This document shows positions 21,613 through 33,804 of a DNA stretch of 64,000 nt, in pieces (the first letter of the stretch is position 1; each line of letters begins with the position of its first letter). Position numbers and translations under genes: made by a program. The stretch spans positions 1,178,001-1,242,000 of the forward strand of contig JAZGTN010000073.1 of assembly GCA_037783415.1 (NCBI GenBank). The letters are read 5' to 3'. This DNA is from Leptasterias polaris (Eukaryota; Echinodermata; Asteroidea; Forcipulatida; Asteriidae). Below the pieces are notes generated by a model. It was given only the letters and a program-made list of their open reading frames with translations, made no database searches and was not told the DNA's origin.

Positions 21613-24108
21613 GCCTGCTATGTGTCAGACATGACCCTCATTTCCATGCTACAAGTATGAACTCGTTTCTTTGCCCTGTCTTATGAATATTCTATCAACC
21701 ACTGCCATGTCCAGTGAATAGTCAAACCATGGAGGAAGGCTTCCTCCATGGTCAAACCATGGGTTTTGTGTCTCGCATAAAATTTAAGTAACATTAATCA
21801 ACAATGGTTAAGTATTCACTTAGGGTTCCTTAAAAGCACTTGTGTTCCACCCACCTGTGGAGTAACTGGGTATAAGTGAGGGGGGGTTTTGATTCTAGGC
21901 GTATGAGAACTCTTTGGTTAAGGGGCGAAGGGGTTGATCCGCCTGAGGTTTTACACAGATAAGAGTATAAAAACCAATTTCTATTACTGGATAAAAAGTC
22001 TTTTTGGCTTTCTCTGGCAAATTTGTTTTCTTCTTGCTGTGCCTGAATTTTACCCACTGTTTTGCCCGTATTTGGGAGGGAATTTGGTCTGTGATGAGTT
22101 AAGGGCTATTTTTATGTGATTCCACATTCATAAATACCTGGGACAGTTTATCCCGGTTCTTGATCATTTTACTTCGTCTCGGTAAAATTATCAAGAACCA
22201 GGCCTCGGCGGGTTTAAACCACTAGTTTAAAACCTCTTCACCACACATTGATTCCCTTATTCAAGTTTACAAAAGGAAAAAGATCATAAATTTAAAATAA
22301 GAAGAGGCAAAAGGTCCTCGAGAGCAGGGAGGTACTCGGACCCCCTTGACCAGCGCCCTGGACCCACCCCTTGGATCCAAACCTGGCTCACCTGGTTGTT
22401 TGCACAATAACAACACAAAGGAAACAGACAAAACTTTGTACAGTTTTTTTTGGGGTCTTCTATGGCACTTAAATTGTAGAAACAGAAGAAATCAGCTAAT
22501 CGGTTGAAAAGTTGTATGTCTGACATCCATAAAAACATGTTTTGGAAGGTTTTTTTCCCACACCCAACATCCTGACCCCCTGGTAAGATGCCCAACTATG
22601 TTACCATGGCAACAACAAGGACCTTTGACAACAGGGGTCAAGTTGTCTTGAAAGGTCATCCACCAACCACTGGTTACGGCTTGTTATGCCGGCCAATTGG
22701 CGGTATCATATGACAGAGTTGACATTCGTTTCATGACTGATTTAATCATCCAATCGAATTTGGTTTGACAATAAATTGCAAAATGATATGGTATTGGATA
22801 TCAATGTTGAATGGTAAAGAGCGGTCAAGGTGATTTGAGTGCATTGCCTTCTCGATAATCTACATGTTATTTTCTATCTAGCCACTTAACGTCTGACTAT
22901 TGCATATTAATTGCCTAATGTATGAAACAAAAACAAAAAGTTCAAGTTAGGTTCACTCGGCCGCTCCTTGCAAAAATCATAATACTGAAAACTCAGTAAA
23001 TTAACAATTTTTAAATAATTCTTAAAAGCAAAGTTTTCAAAGTTTTCAAGTGGAGACATCGAATAGATTCACTGAAAAAAGGGACAATTATTTAAAACCT
23101 TTACAAAATTATAATCCATTTCTCTGTGGAATATGCCATCTGTATGGTTTCACCTTCTTTTAAAAGATAATGGATATGTTATCAGCCCAGGCTTAAGTTT
23201 TCTTAAATGCTGCTAGTATGCCAGCAAATTTAGTTGGGCACTCTTTAACACATACTTTAAGTAGCCCACATTATATAGCCTCTTAAATTGAAGGGATTTT
23301 CGACCATTGTTGCATAACTCTGTGTCTGTGGAAGCCTTCCACTTTAATATCAACCTACACACTCCAGGTTCAAAACCCCTACAGGCTATGCTGCTGTTTG
23401 TTTGGTTTGGGTTTGTTTTTTTATTCCGAGAAAAAAAGAAGAACAAGGGTATTTTATTTATTTAAAGTTTACTCCACCATTTAAATGCGTAATAGTACAC
23501 AGTAATAATATTATCTTATTCTGATTTGTGGTCTCCCAAGGTTTTTGTTTTAAGGGCAAAAATAAAGTCTGAAATTCATAAGTTGTCCAAGTCTGGTAAA
23601 AACAGTCCCTGCACCTGTTCAGGGAACCCCTGTTCAGTGCTGGCAAAATATACACTGCCTTCTTTTTACATGTAATGTATCTCCATGGTTGATCGGTCAT
23701 GGTATGGTGTTTTATCCATGCCATTCTCACCAGTGACCAGGAACAAAATCCGCAAACAGTACGGTAACTAAGACTGTACTTCTGTAACCAAATAGACCTT
23801 TCTTTTGCAACATCACAGCCCAAGTTTTTGCCAACCCAGGTTGGAAAAGTATGGAAAGCCATAACTGCAAATCAAAAACAGATTGCCACAGTTTGTAGCA
23901 GTGTTACACAAATATTCAAAAAAAGTGTTGAATTTGTTGGAAACAAATCAACCAATCATGGCAGGTATTTCCGTTCATGAATCTTTACAGAAAATGTTGA
24001 ATTTGGTCACAAAATTTTTTAACACGATTGAATGTTTTGCTAACATTCGGCCGTCCATGCCAACCGGAGCACTTTGTTTATCAACAAAAGAAAGGTCTAT
24101 ACCTGTAC
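21613..24108. other. No recognisable feature apart from two small hairpins
   Basis: A hairpin with 12-bp arms ACCATGGAGGAA/TTCCTCCATGGT at 21727-21753 and another with GGTTCTTGAT...ATCAAGAACC arms at 22155-22199. A 134-codon minus frame at 23458-23862 has no family match I can recognise and no coding support. Confidence 0.4.
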
Positions 24109-24471
24109 TTAAAGGTATTATACAGGATTGGTAGAGCTGACAAAATAGTCCCACACAGTGTTCATGTTTTGTGTGATCAACCACATACAGGAAATAACAA
24201 ACCTGTGAAAATTTGAGCTCAATTGGTCATCGAGGTCACAAGAAAATAGTGAAAAGAGACCTTATGTGTTTTCTGTTTTTCAAACATCGAGTTTATTATC
24301 GCGCGTGATAAAAACTATTGTTTTACTCATTTCTCAGAAACGATAGCATTTTAGGCAGAAATATTTTAAGGAACCCTTTCTACCATTACTTACTTTAAAT
24401 CATGTAAGTTATGTGTGAATCTGTGAACATTTGTGTTTTTCGATCTTACCAATAGTGTACAGGGCCTTTAA
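24109..24471. mobile_element. B-family TTAA element, intact
   Basis: TTAAAGGTATTATACAGGAT to GTGTACAGGGCCTTTAA. It is a near-identical inverted match to 44496-44860 over its whole length. Inside it are CGCGCGTGATAA and a run of hairpin-forming sequence. No coding sequence. Confidence 0.85.
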
Positions 24472-27109
24472 ATTAACTTTGTCTAGCTCAGTATGGGGAA
24501 ATCTTCTTTAAAAGTAGACAACAGAACACAAATTAAATTGGAAGAGTTAATCTATTTTTTAAAGGATTGAACACCCCCCCCCCCCCCTTTAAACATACAT
24601 CTCTGGTCCAATAGCAAATTTAAAAGTGCCAAAGAACTCACAGTCACAACAACTTACATTTTGTTCGATAATTCCAGAGGCGTAATGAAAACAGTGAAAA
24701 GCTCGACGAGTGAAATTCACATACGGCGACTAATCATCCATCATTTCCTTCAAGATATCCTCTTCTTGATGTTGATGATTGTTTATTTCCTTAGGAGGAA
24801 AACAATTCAGCTGAGAATTCCTTTTCCCATTGGTTGGGTTTTGTTTTTATTCTGGACGATCCAACGACGCGCGGTCTCAGAAAGTGTGTGTATCGCTGAC
24901 TTCACGTACAATCCAATGGAATGGCAATACTGCCCCCCGTGTGTGGTTCTTGCTCTGTGATGGTGGAGGAATGTTGTCACTGAAGCAAGATAGAAAAAAA
25001 AGACTCTGTGTTGGTAAGGTGGTTTTTAGAAGGTATATTATATCCTCTGTCTAAATACAGCTTGCACTTGCAGTGTTTTGCTTCTCTTTTTTTTTTTTTT
25101 ATCCCCCAACAACACTGTGGGCCTCCTCGCGGGTACTGAGTGATAGTGATGTTGTTGAAGGGGGTTTGTCACACACAGTGGACGAGGCATTTTTACATGC
25201 ACAAGTATTGTACTTACTTCACGCACACTCTCGAAACACACATACGGTGACTTACACTTCTGTCGAGGGTTGATCCATTGTGGGGTATTGGGGGGTGTCA
25301 GGAGTCACTTGAGGGGGAATGTTCACCCAAGCGTTCATCCAGCAATATCCCCCTCTTGTTGGCTTTGCTTTGAGCATTCTCTATGCTTTGAGCAAGACCA
25401 TTACAAGCAAGAACATGAGGGAGGGGAGACGAGAAGGGGAAGGACACGATATGAGGGTAAAATGCAAGGTTGATTACGGCTTGTCGGGGGGGGGGGGGGG
25501 GGGTTAAATGGTTAAAGGGAACTAGGCCTCGAGAACAACACTACGGCATGATGAGGGGTATGGTACGGTCTTCCCTCAGCTTTGATGCTCAGGAAGCTTT
25601 GATATTATTAGGCCAATATTTGTTTGTCCTCGTTCTAAAGATCTTGTCGTTAAAAATCTCCCCCCAAAATCGTCAAAAACTGCCGGAACAGGAAGAGACT
25701 GAATTAAATACAAAATACAACATATTAACAACAAAGTATTAACAAACACTGGCGAATGCTCAAACGAAAAATAAAAGAAACAATTTTCTGTGACACCAGT
25801 GTTCGACACCATCTGAACTGGCGATACTGGACTTGATATTTTAATACCAAAGAGTTTTTATTCCCAAGTACAATATATGAAAAAAAAACTACCGACCTTA
25901 CCTTTTGAGGACCCTCTATGGACAAACAAACATTTAGTTTTTTGCCTTGTGTCATACTGCAACCACGATATCATAACTCTTGTTTCATTTCTTGTTTGGA
26001 CCAAGAAATACAGATTCACAAGGATTCCAGAAGCCTTGGTCAGGCTCACGATGTCCTGTAAAAGGACACGTTAAAGCAGATTGAACATCACAAGTTCACA
26101 ACAAAGAACAGGAGGCATAATTCATTTTAAATGAAATATTTGATTTCAGATTGCAAGGAACACCACGCTGCCGTCCAGGAAGAGAAGGGCAGTGGTCGTT
26201 GAATCAAGAAATCTAATCGAACCTGTGGCAAGGAAGAAAAGTCTTAAGTTACTGTTTTTTATTCAACCTAAGTTTCATGGGGGACCTCTTTGGTGGATGG
26301 AAAGGACAGAAACGGGGATGGGAGAGGTTTAGCTGCTCTGATTATATTTTGGACATTTGCTGCACATGGGACCGAAAGCTGATCGCAGTGAAATGTTCCT
26401 CTGGATCTCTCTCTTACCTCACTCACTGACACTAAGATTTCAGGAGTTGCATTATGTCGAAATTAAGAACTCAGGTTTCTGGTGACAACCATGTGAATAA
26501 AACTTCTTGTGAGGTTCTGAGAAGAACTTGGGGTGAGGTATAGTCCCTGGCCTCGACGTTTCGAGCAGCGCGGTCTGCTGGTCTTCAGGAGAAGATATTT
26601 TAATCACTTGGTTTGGTATCTGCAAAATCTACTCAGTTGTCAAAACAGCCAGAATCAGACGAAAACTAAAAACTTTCCTGATGAAAAATGTTGCTTTACA
26701 GTGTTAAAAACAAATCATCATCACCAAATTTTAACTCAACTGGAGTACAGGTAACTAAAGACTGGATTGTAGTGGCCTAATATCACTTTCTACAATTTTA
26801 CACGTTTGTTGTCATCAATAGCACCTCCGTGCTTTTGTTTGGCCACAATAGGGGAAGGACTTTATTGAATGATAACAAAAATGGTGAGTGAACATTAGGC
26901 AAATTATTCACACTTGCCAGGGAATGACCTGCGTGACCCGAGAGCTGAGGTCAGCCTAACCTTGACAAGCAATAAGAGGCGATTCAACCAGCATTCTCTA
27001 TTCAACTGATTCGTGGATAAACTTTTAAACCCCAAAAGAGTCAAAGTGTTTGCTTTGGGATCATTTCTACACGAGTCCAAGTTTGTTTGGTGTTGTAAAC
27101 ATTGGTAAG
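24472..27109. other. Long stretch without a recognised feature
   Basis: Contains homopolymers at 24574-24587 (C), 25088-25100 (T) and 25484-25503 (G). Many short frames on both strands, none with a recognisable domain or convincing splice-bounded exon. This is one of the least repetitive parts of the window, so a diverged exon cannot be excluded. Confidence 0.35.
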
Positions 27110-27369
27110 ATTTAAATTTAAAAATACTCACAGGTTTACATGGTATAAAGATGGTCACTTTGGAAAACTTCCCTTCAAATACTTTTGTTGAAATACCATA
27201 GTTTTTGAGAAATGAGTAAAACAATTAGCGAGTCCAAAACCCGTTAAATTGAAATCTATAATTTCCTCCACTTTTTATATTGTGACTCCGATAACCGATT
27301 AGCTTAATCTTTTACCGGATTGTTATTTCATGCTGGGTCACATGAAGTGTGGATACTTGTCTTTGACAA
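27110..27369. mobile_element. B-type element, diverged
   Basis: Carries TTTACATGGTATAAAGATGG, AAAACTTCCCTTCAAATAC, TTTTTGAGAAATGAGTAAAA and GGGTCACATGAAGTGTGGAT, in the order seen at 44975-45650. Termini eroded. Confidence 0.6.
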
Positions 27370-27549
27370 TAGACCATTATCATGTTGTCACCATATGTTA
27401 TCTTGCCCCCCGTGTGAAATAGCGTTATCAAATACTGATTCTCATTCTACTGGAAAGGTGCCAGACTGTTTTGCTCTTCCAGCCTCGGTTTGGTTTTAAT
27501 TTGATTTGAGTGGTAGGAAAAACAAGATGGCGGTAAGATGATAAAGGTA

Positions 27550-27671
27550 TATCACCAATGGGTGCGTTTTTGCGGTCGTAACAAATAACGGTTGGAGTGG
27601 CCGTTTGTTAATCATTGGCCAATGACCGAAACAGTTATTGGTTACAGCCGCGAAAACGTACCCAATGTTGT
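27550..27671. mobile_element. Short foldback element
   Basis: CCAATGGGTGCGTTTTTGCGG is matched in inverted order by CCGCGAAAACGTACCCAATG, with AACAAATAACGGTT/AACAGTTATTGGTT inside. About 120 bp. Confidence 0.6.
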
Positions 27672-27812
27672 ATGCGTGCTAGGAAAAGTATTGGAGTCGT
27701 GTGGTGTGTTTTTTATATTGTAAACATGCACTAATTCCCATAATTTTGGTTTAAATGAAGAAGAAAAAACACAAGAAAAAATGCTCACAACCATAGAGAA
27801 AAGTAAGAAAGA

Positions 27813-27940
27813 GAAAAGTCTTAAGTTAGTTCCTTATTCGCCTGAATAATAAGCAAAAAAGTCTTGAGTTAGTTCCTTATTCGCCTGAATACTAAATAAA
27901 AAGTATTGAGTTAGTTCCCTTTTCGCCTGAATAATAAGAT
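27813..27940. repeat. Three tandem units of about 47 bp
   Basis: AAGTCTTAAGTTAGTTCC and TTATTCGCCTGAATAATAAG recur three times with few changes and small indels in the A-rich linker. Confidence 0.85.
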
Positions 27941-28298
27941 CATGGTTTTTTCCCCCAGAGACTTTGTGCACGTTAAGCCTACTCAGTTTTTACTCTCGAC
28001 AGGAACCAGATAGAGATCTTCCACAAGGGACAGTTTATTGCGATCAGCTTTCAGTTTCTTGTGCAGCAAATTTTCCTCCTAATATTGTGATTGCCACAAT
28101 CGAAACAATCCGTGGTCTAGTAATGTAAATAATTATTTCTCTGATCGGTAGGCCTACTGGCGTAAATTTGATAATCAGTGAGCTTTAAGCACCATCTTCT
28201 TTGGAAATGTTTCCTCATTCGATTGCTGTACCATACCGCTATGCAGAACCGAATTTGGGCCAAAGACAGTTCCTTGAGGGCTATTGAAAAATTCATGA

Positions 28299-28496
28299 GC
28301 CCAATTTCATAGAGCTGCTTAAGCACAAAAAGCATCTTAAAATATCACAACAATATTTCGCTTACCAGAATAAGGTTACAAGCCAAACTATCGTGTCACA
28401 TGTACACTTTGTGACTGGTATCCTGCTCATTTCTGCTTAGCAGACAATTGGTAAGCAATATTTTCTGCTTAATATGCAGCTCTATGAAATTGGGCC
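28299..28496. mobile_element. A-family hairpin element
   Basis: GCCCAATTTCATAGAGCTGC to GCAGCTCTATGAAATTGGGC, full length with clean inverted ends. Inserted within the tandem repeat. Confidence 0.9.
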
Positions 28497-29045
28497 CAGG
28501 TTGACATTGTAAAACAGTCACTTGAGGTTATGTTGAAGAAAATAGGAAGTTCCCATTTTATGAGGCAATGGAAGACTGAGGCCGAGTTTCATAAACAAGA
28601 CAGATGAGTGTACCAAGAACCAACGGAGTCAATTGGACCATGGAGGGAGGACACAAAACAGTTCCTTGGGGATGTTGAATAATTCAAAGTATCTAATCAG
28701 GTTGACATTGTAAAACAATCTCACGAAGGGTATCATCAAATAACAGAGGAAGCTGCAATTTGGGGACCGGAGGACTAAAGTAAGAGTTAGTTGGGCCAAA
28801 AACAGTTCCTTGTAGGCTGTTCACAAAAACAAAAAATATATAATTACATTGACTTTGATAGAACAACAGAGGAAGTTACACTTTTGTATGAGGCTGAAGA
28901 AGGCAGAGGAGAACGAGTTCCATAAAAAGGACAATTCTGAAGGAAAAATGCAAGAATTAAGTGTTGGACCAAAAACAGTTCATTGAGGTCAGTTGAATAG
29001 CAAAACAGGTTGACATTTATTATACTTGTAGTCAAACAATCACTG

Positions 29046-29326
29046 TGGATATAATTGGGCGGTCGGGTTTCCTTGCCTTCCACCTCAAGGACCCCGGTTC
29101 GAATCCCGCGGGGGTACTATGTGCATTCAGTCCCTACCTGATTGCGTGGGTTTTCCCTGGAATAACTCTCTGTGGTTTTCCTCCCACATCTAAAACTGAC
29201 ACTTCCTTCCTTGTCTTCCCTCCAGTGGGCTCTTGGCTAATGAGTACGGTGATTACATTCGCCTTTTCTGAGAATCCTTGGCTTCACAACCAGAATGAAT
29301 GAATAAAATGAAATAAAATTAATAAA
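29046..29326 (+). mobile_element. tRNA-derived SINE, type 4
   Basis: Head GGGCGGTCGGGTTTCCTTGC with box B CCGGTTCGAATCCCG near 29093-29107, then the body TACCTGATTGCGTGGGTTTT and CCTCCCACATCT, and an AATAAAAT-type tail at 29297-29326. It matches the minus-strand copy at 16600-16850. Non-autonomous: it would depend on a LINE reverse transcriptase not found in this window. Confidence 0.75.
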
Positions 29327-29490
29327 AACATATATAGGAAGTTGCCATTTTGGACGAAGGTGAAGCCATGAAAGACGGAGAAGGGGGAGGGGGTTCCACA
29401 AATAAAAACAGGCAACATACATCGATTAAGTTCACATTCTTGGAAAAATCAGTTCTTGGAAACCATTAATGTGCAGCTCGCCTTGCCACT

Positions 29491-30032
29491 TTAAAGGTAG
29501 GGTCATACTTTGGTGCTGACCCCGGGAAAAGGTAGGGTCATACTTTGGTGATGACCCCGGGAAAAGGTAGGGTCATACTTTGGTGATGACCCCGGGAAAA
29601 CCCTGTAATTTCTATCCGAAAGCTTACTTGTTATATAAAGATGGTTATGGTATAGAAAATCATCCTGCGAAATTATTTCGTCTGAAATACCCACCTTTGA
29701 TTAGAAATCAATAAATTAAAATGATTGAATTTGCGAAAACGATTCATGCCTGAATCATTTATCAGATTTTTGAGGGTTGGTGTCTGTTCGTGGATGCAGT
29801 GGCCATGCGGAGAAGCGGTTGGTACCCGCTGTCACGTGGATTGATTTGACCTCCATAATTTGACGTGTGAAAATACCGTGAGAGTTTTTGCTGTTTTCTC
29901 AACAAGTAGACACTCTTATCAGCCGAAACTTCAACAGTTGACTTTTATTGTATCTTTCTTCGTATATAGTTTTGCCTATAAGTATAAATCAGCATTACGT
30001 TTGCAAAAACCAAATGATGAGCCTAGCTTTAA
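29491..30032. mobile_element. D-family TTAA element with internal 35-bp repeat
   Basis: TTAAAGGTAGGGTC at the left, CTAGCTTTAA at the right. The interior shares CGGTTGGTACCCGCTGTCA, TCTCAACAAGTAGACA and AATCAGCATTACGTT with 56662-57061. The left end has been expanded by a three-copy repeat (29496-29600). The 91-codon frame at 29860 is spurious. Confidence 0.8.
29496..29600. repeat. 35-bp tandem repeat, three copies
   Basis: Each unit runs GGTAGGGTCATACTTTGGTG then a TGACCCCGGGAAAA segment. The units start at 29496, 29531 and 29566 and differ at one base. Confidence 0.95.
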
Positions 30033-31242
30033 GGGAATATTTACTGATGCTTGTTCTAATGTAAGATGTAGGCCTACCCATCAGTCCACACTAGTGAACA
30101 ACTTGATTAGTGCGGCTAAAAACTTTTTGATTTAGCCTGCGTGCGAGCACTGAGAGCCAACAAAACATCAATATTTTGAGGGGAAGAAATGGTCTGCCAT
30201 TCGTATTTTGACATGCTGTATACGATGCCTTACTTTGGGTGCTAAAAGGATGATTTCTTTACCGTGCATTATTAATGACTTATGCTTTGACTGGAATTTA
30301 TTCTGATCAACCCTCAGAGCCTTGAAGTTAATGTTCGGAGTCTGACTTACACCATTAGTTTAGCATCATTCAATTTCGCAACGTTGATTAGAAGTGCTTT
30401 GACGTGACTATCTAATTGCACTTTCTGTGATGACCTTTGCCTCATCCCATCAAGCACAATTAAAGCTCTGTTTGTGATTTGTTATGACGGAATGTTTTCT
30501 GTGGAGGGATGTTTATTTTTACATTTCATCTTTGAAAATGGAAGCAGAAATAGAAAAGGGTGGTCATGAGGATTAGAATGACTTCACACTGATCTAGTAT
30601 CTCGTCATGTTTCCAGACAATTGTCCTGCAGATCCTCTGGGATTGTTTAATTGCACCGATGTTTGACGTAGGAAAAAAATAAACTATTTTTGCTTAAATT
30701 AACTGACAAACTCTATTAGTAATATACATAATGCATCTCACAGCATCAACGGTACACATACACACACATCGATTTTGATTAGTCGCAAATGGATGTGTTC
30801 AAACAAACTCACAATCACATGTCTGCTTCGCACATTGCTTGAAAAACAAAATCATTGCAAATGAAACCGTTGTTAACTCTAAGTTCTTTTGACAGTTTCT
30901 AAATTTAAGTTTAAGTTAATTACGCAAAGGGGTAAAGTCAAACACAAACACAACATGATTTATGTTTGCGGTGTATGAGGCCACATTACTTCCGCTAGTT
31001 ATTATAATTTGACAAAGTACTTCCCTCGACTCCGCCTCGGGAAGTGGTTCGTCAAGTTCCAATACCGGGGATGGGGAGGAGGTAGGGTACGTTTCGACTG
31101 TATGTTTTTATGTTTGCAGTCGGAAGTGGAATTATTACAATAATTAAAATCAACTCAAATAGGTATCACCCCCTGAATATTCAACAGCATTCAGTCAATA
31201 AAAATCAAAATTTGATATGTTCAAGGCAGGTTTCACTAAATA
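30033..31242. other. No recognisable feature
   Basis: Unique-looking AT-rich sequence. A short hairpin ACTTCCC...GGGAAGT lies at 31020-31046. No coding exon supported. Confidence 0.35.
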
Positions 31243-31456
31243 TCACACTCCTGGGTCAAAATGGACCCTGACTCCGTGTCCACGGTGGGGCCTGACCTAT
31301 ATCTGGGTCAGTATGACCTGGCATCTGTGTCAAAATGACCTAGAAATGTGTCAAACTGACGCAGAATCCGAGTCAGCAAGACACAGAAATAGGTCAGGCC
31401 CTCTATCGACCCAGAATATGAGTCATTTTGACCCTGGAGTTTTTTTACAGTGTAGG
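31243..31456. mobile_element. E-family foldback element
   Basis: Dense GGGTCA/TGACCC half-sites: CTCCTGGGTCAAAATGGACC at the left against CATTTTGACCCTGGAG at the right, with CCTGACCTATATCTGGGTCA and AATAGGTCAGGCCC inside. The palindrome spans about 210 bp. Confidence 0.75.
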
Positions 31457-32185
31457 TTTCTGTGAATTTTTTTACAGCTCTTATACGGAGCTCTAGAAAT
31501 GCCATCTGACTTTGTAAATTTGCTCGTATTTAAGTGGATGTTTTATTTGATTGGTGTATTTTTCTGTCCTTTTAATCTGTGTAAACGTTGTTAAATTAAT
31601 GTTTTTAACTAAATGAATGTTCTATTCTTATGTGCCAATGGAAACTACATTTCTGTATATTTATGATGCGGGAAAAAATATATATAATTTATATATAAAT
31701 TCTATAATTCTTTTCAATATTGATGCTGGGATGATTGGAAATATAGTGTGGTGGTTTTATTTGGACGGATAGGAACTTGACAGGTCTTGGGACAACCCAC
31801 GTCAAATTGAGCAGAGGATAGCAGTTTAGGAGTCGATGGATGATTTTCTCTTTACTTTAGGCCTAAAAAGCTCTGAGACTTAAATTGAGTATTTTAAAAG
31901 TATGTTTGCATGTAGCAATTTGCACTGGATGCTATGCTATGGGAGTTTATTTTTAATGGGGTTAGTGCACACTTCGGACTTTAAGGCAAGGTGGCCTGGC
32001 AAGGCATTACATCACCGATGAGGATCAATGTACTTTGCCAATTCTTGCAGCTGATTTGAAACATTTCCTTGACGCAAAAATGTGCACTGTCACTCTAAAG
32101 TAGACATACCCAAGGTTAGTTAGCAAGAACAATTGTTGAAGTTTGCAACTGTTTACTTTATAGTACATATAGCAGCCTCTTTGCA
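31457..32185. other. No recognisable feature
   Basis: Sequence left of the P element. It contains an AT-rich palindrome near 31676-31700 and no coding exon. Confidence 0.3.
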
Positions 32186-32193
32186 GTTTAAAG
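32186..32193. repeat. P-element target duplication, left
   Basis: GTTTAAAG, identical to 38540-38547. An 8-bp duplication is the family hallmark of P-element insertion. Confidence 0.95.
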
Positions 32194-32244
32194 CAAAGAT
32201 CGTATAGCGCCGTAGGCGCAAGATAGGGAACTCACGCACAAACG
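32194..32244 (+). repeat. P-element left terminal inverted repeat, 51 bp
   Basis: Begins CAAAGATCGTATAGCGCCGT. Every base is matched by the reverse complement of 38489-38539. Confidence 0.95.
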
Positions 32245-32369
32245 TGAAGTACGCACCGGGCGCGTTTGGCCGCCATTTTAGTAAGCAGAGAGAGTTGATC
32301 GCATCGGTGATAAAAACCGCGCGCGGGAAAAAAGTTTTTTTAGTTGCCATAAGCGTACACTCGGGCATG

Positions 32370-32506
32370 TCGTGTTTGTCGCTACACCCCCCCTGACAGC
32401 CTGATCGTGTTTGTCGCCACCCCCTGACAGCCTGATCGTGTTTGTCGCCACCCCTGACAGCCTGATCGTGTTTGTCGCTACACCCCCTGCTGACAGCCTG
32501 ATCGTG
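32370..32506 (+). repeat. Subterminal tandem repeat in the P element
   Basis: TGACAGCCTGATCGTGTTTG followed by TCGC and a C-rich linker occurs four times, with partial copies at each side, in units of about 28-35 bp. The position just inside the left end fits a transposase-binding region, as in other P elements. That role is an inference. Confidence 0.8.
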
Positions 32507-32953
32507 GAGTCATACATCATATGTAAGTTGATGTTTTTATGGGGTGTAATAACACCAATTTTTTGTTTCATCAATCATTTTTTACAAAGAACACAAGGAA
32601 GGTAGCGGACATTTTGCCCAACTTTAAAATTTGAGACAATATTCATGATATTCGTTTAACAATTTAAGGACTTTAAAAAGGGTTTTAAAAGGGTTTCCGG
32701 CCTTCCCCTTGCCAAATCATTCTGGATCTATGTACTATGTAGTAGTATGTTACTTACTGTTGACGACTGTAACGTTTACGTTCCTCTGTCTGTTTTATCC
32801 TACCTCCATGCTTCTATGGATTGTTTTGAGCAATTTGCCATGATTGCTGTCAATCTTGTCAAAGTGTTGTGGTTTTAATTATAGAACATTTATTCATTGT
32901 TTTGTTCAAAGATCCTGATCTGTCAACAAAAACCAAACAAAAGGGAGGGCAAC

Positions 32954-33063
32954 ATGGCATCGACCTCATCATCATCAGCTCACTGTTCTGCAATAAATTG
33001 CTTTAATCGTCAGAGCAAGCGACCGGATCTGTCATTCTTCAAGTTTCCTAAGAACAAGGAGAG
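32954..33063 (+). CDS. P-element transposase exon 1: THAP domain, first half
   Basis: Starts at ATG 32954 in a favourable context (AACATGG) and codes for about 36 residues: a Ser-rich leader, then the start of a THAP zinc finger with the C-x4-C pair (HCSAINC), then a basic FKFPKNKE segment typical of THAP domains. The exon ends AG before the donor GTACAT at 33064. The intron is 741 bp. The frame is open further upstream, but no earlier ATG exists in it. The THAP domain binds the transposon ends in this family. The end is fixed by the phase match to exon 2, which supplies the next conserved residues. Confidence 0.85.
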
Positions 33064-33804
33064 GTACATTAGGCAATTTTTTGTTTGAATTATTTCCATT
33101 AAATGTGTAAAAAAAAATACTAGCCTACTATAGGGCCTATATCATTGCATCAATAATAGAAATTTTTTAAAAATATACTCCATTCATATCACCTAACTAA
33201 AGGCAACATTTAAATGTGGCGGTGTCCATTTGAATTTTGCCTTAAGCAATGAAATTCTCCACCTTGTAGTTGTAGAACTGATTTTGGAAAGCACACTGGC
33301 TGAAGTTGGTGGTTGGCTAGACCAATTGAGATAATGGCCAGAATGCGATTTGGTACCAAGCGGTTGGGGGGTGGGGGGCATTACAATTAAAACCACACAC
33401 TAAACATGGATGGATTGAACAGTCTTGATGAAAATACTGTGCCAGTTTATTGCTGTTTCTTCAACAAGTACACTGTATTCATCTGCAACTTTCACAGGTG
33501 ACTTGTATTGTACCTTTCTTAATAATTTTGATACCTTAAGGTTGACAAAAACCAAATCATTACCCTGGGTTAAACATGATGACTGGTTATGATGTTTGGA
33601 AATTAGCGGTGCATGCTCTCGTTGAACATTACGTTTATTGACTCTGACTTTATGTGACGAAAGCAAGCAGGAAGGAATTGGCAGCAAAATGAGCTTGTGT
33701 TAAACTGAATTGTTGGTAGATTTAAGAGGCTTCTCCGCATATAATGTCACCTTATTTGTTCAATTTTAACATACAGTATATTGCCTATATTTTGTTCTTT
33801 GCAG

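Larger units (their letters stand above)
28236..29470. repeat. Degenerate tandem repeat broken by A and SINE insertions
   Basis: The motif order CCAAAAACAGTTCCTTG, CAGGTTGACATTGTAAAACA and AGAGGAAGTTGCCATTTT recurs about five times between 28250 and 29460, with irregular unit sizes. An A element (28299-28496) and a SINE (29046-29326) interrupt units whose halves still line up across the insertions. Confidence 0.65.

Noticed and set aside
23458..23862. 134-codon minus-strand frame
   Set aside because: No recognisable domain, repeat-like composition or splice-bounded structure. This length is expected by chance in 64 kb.
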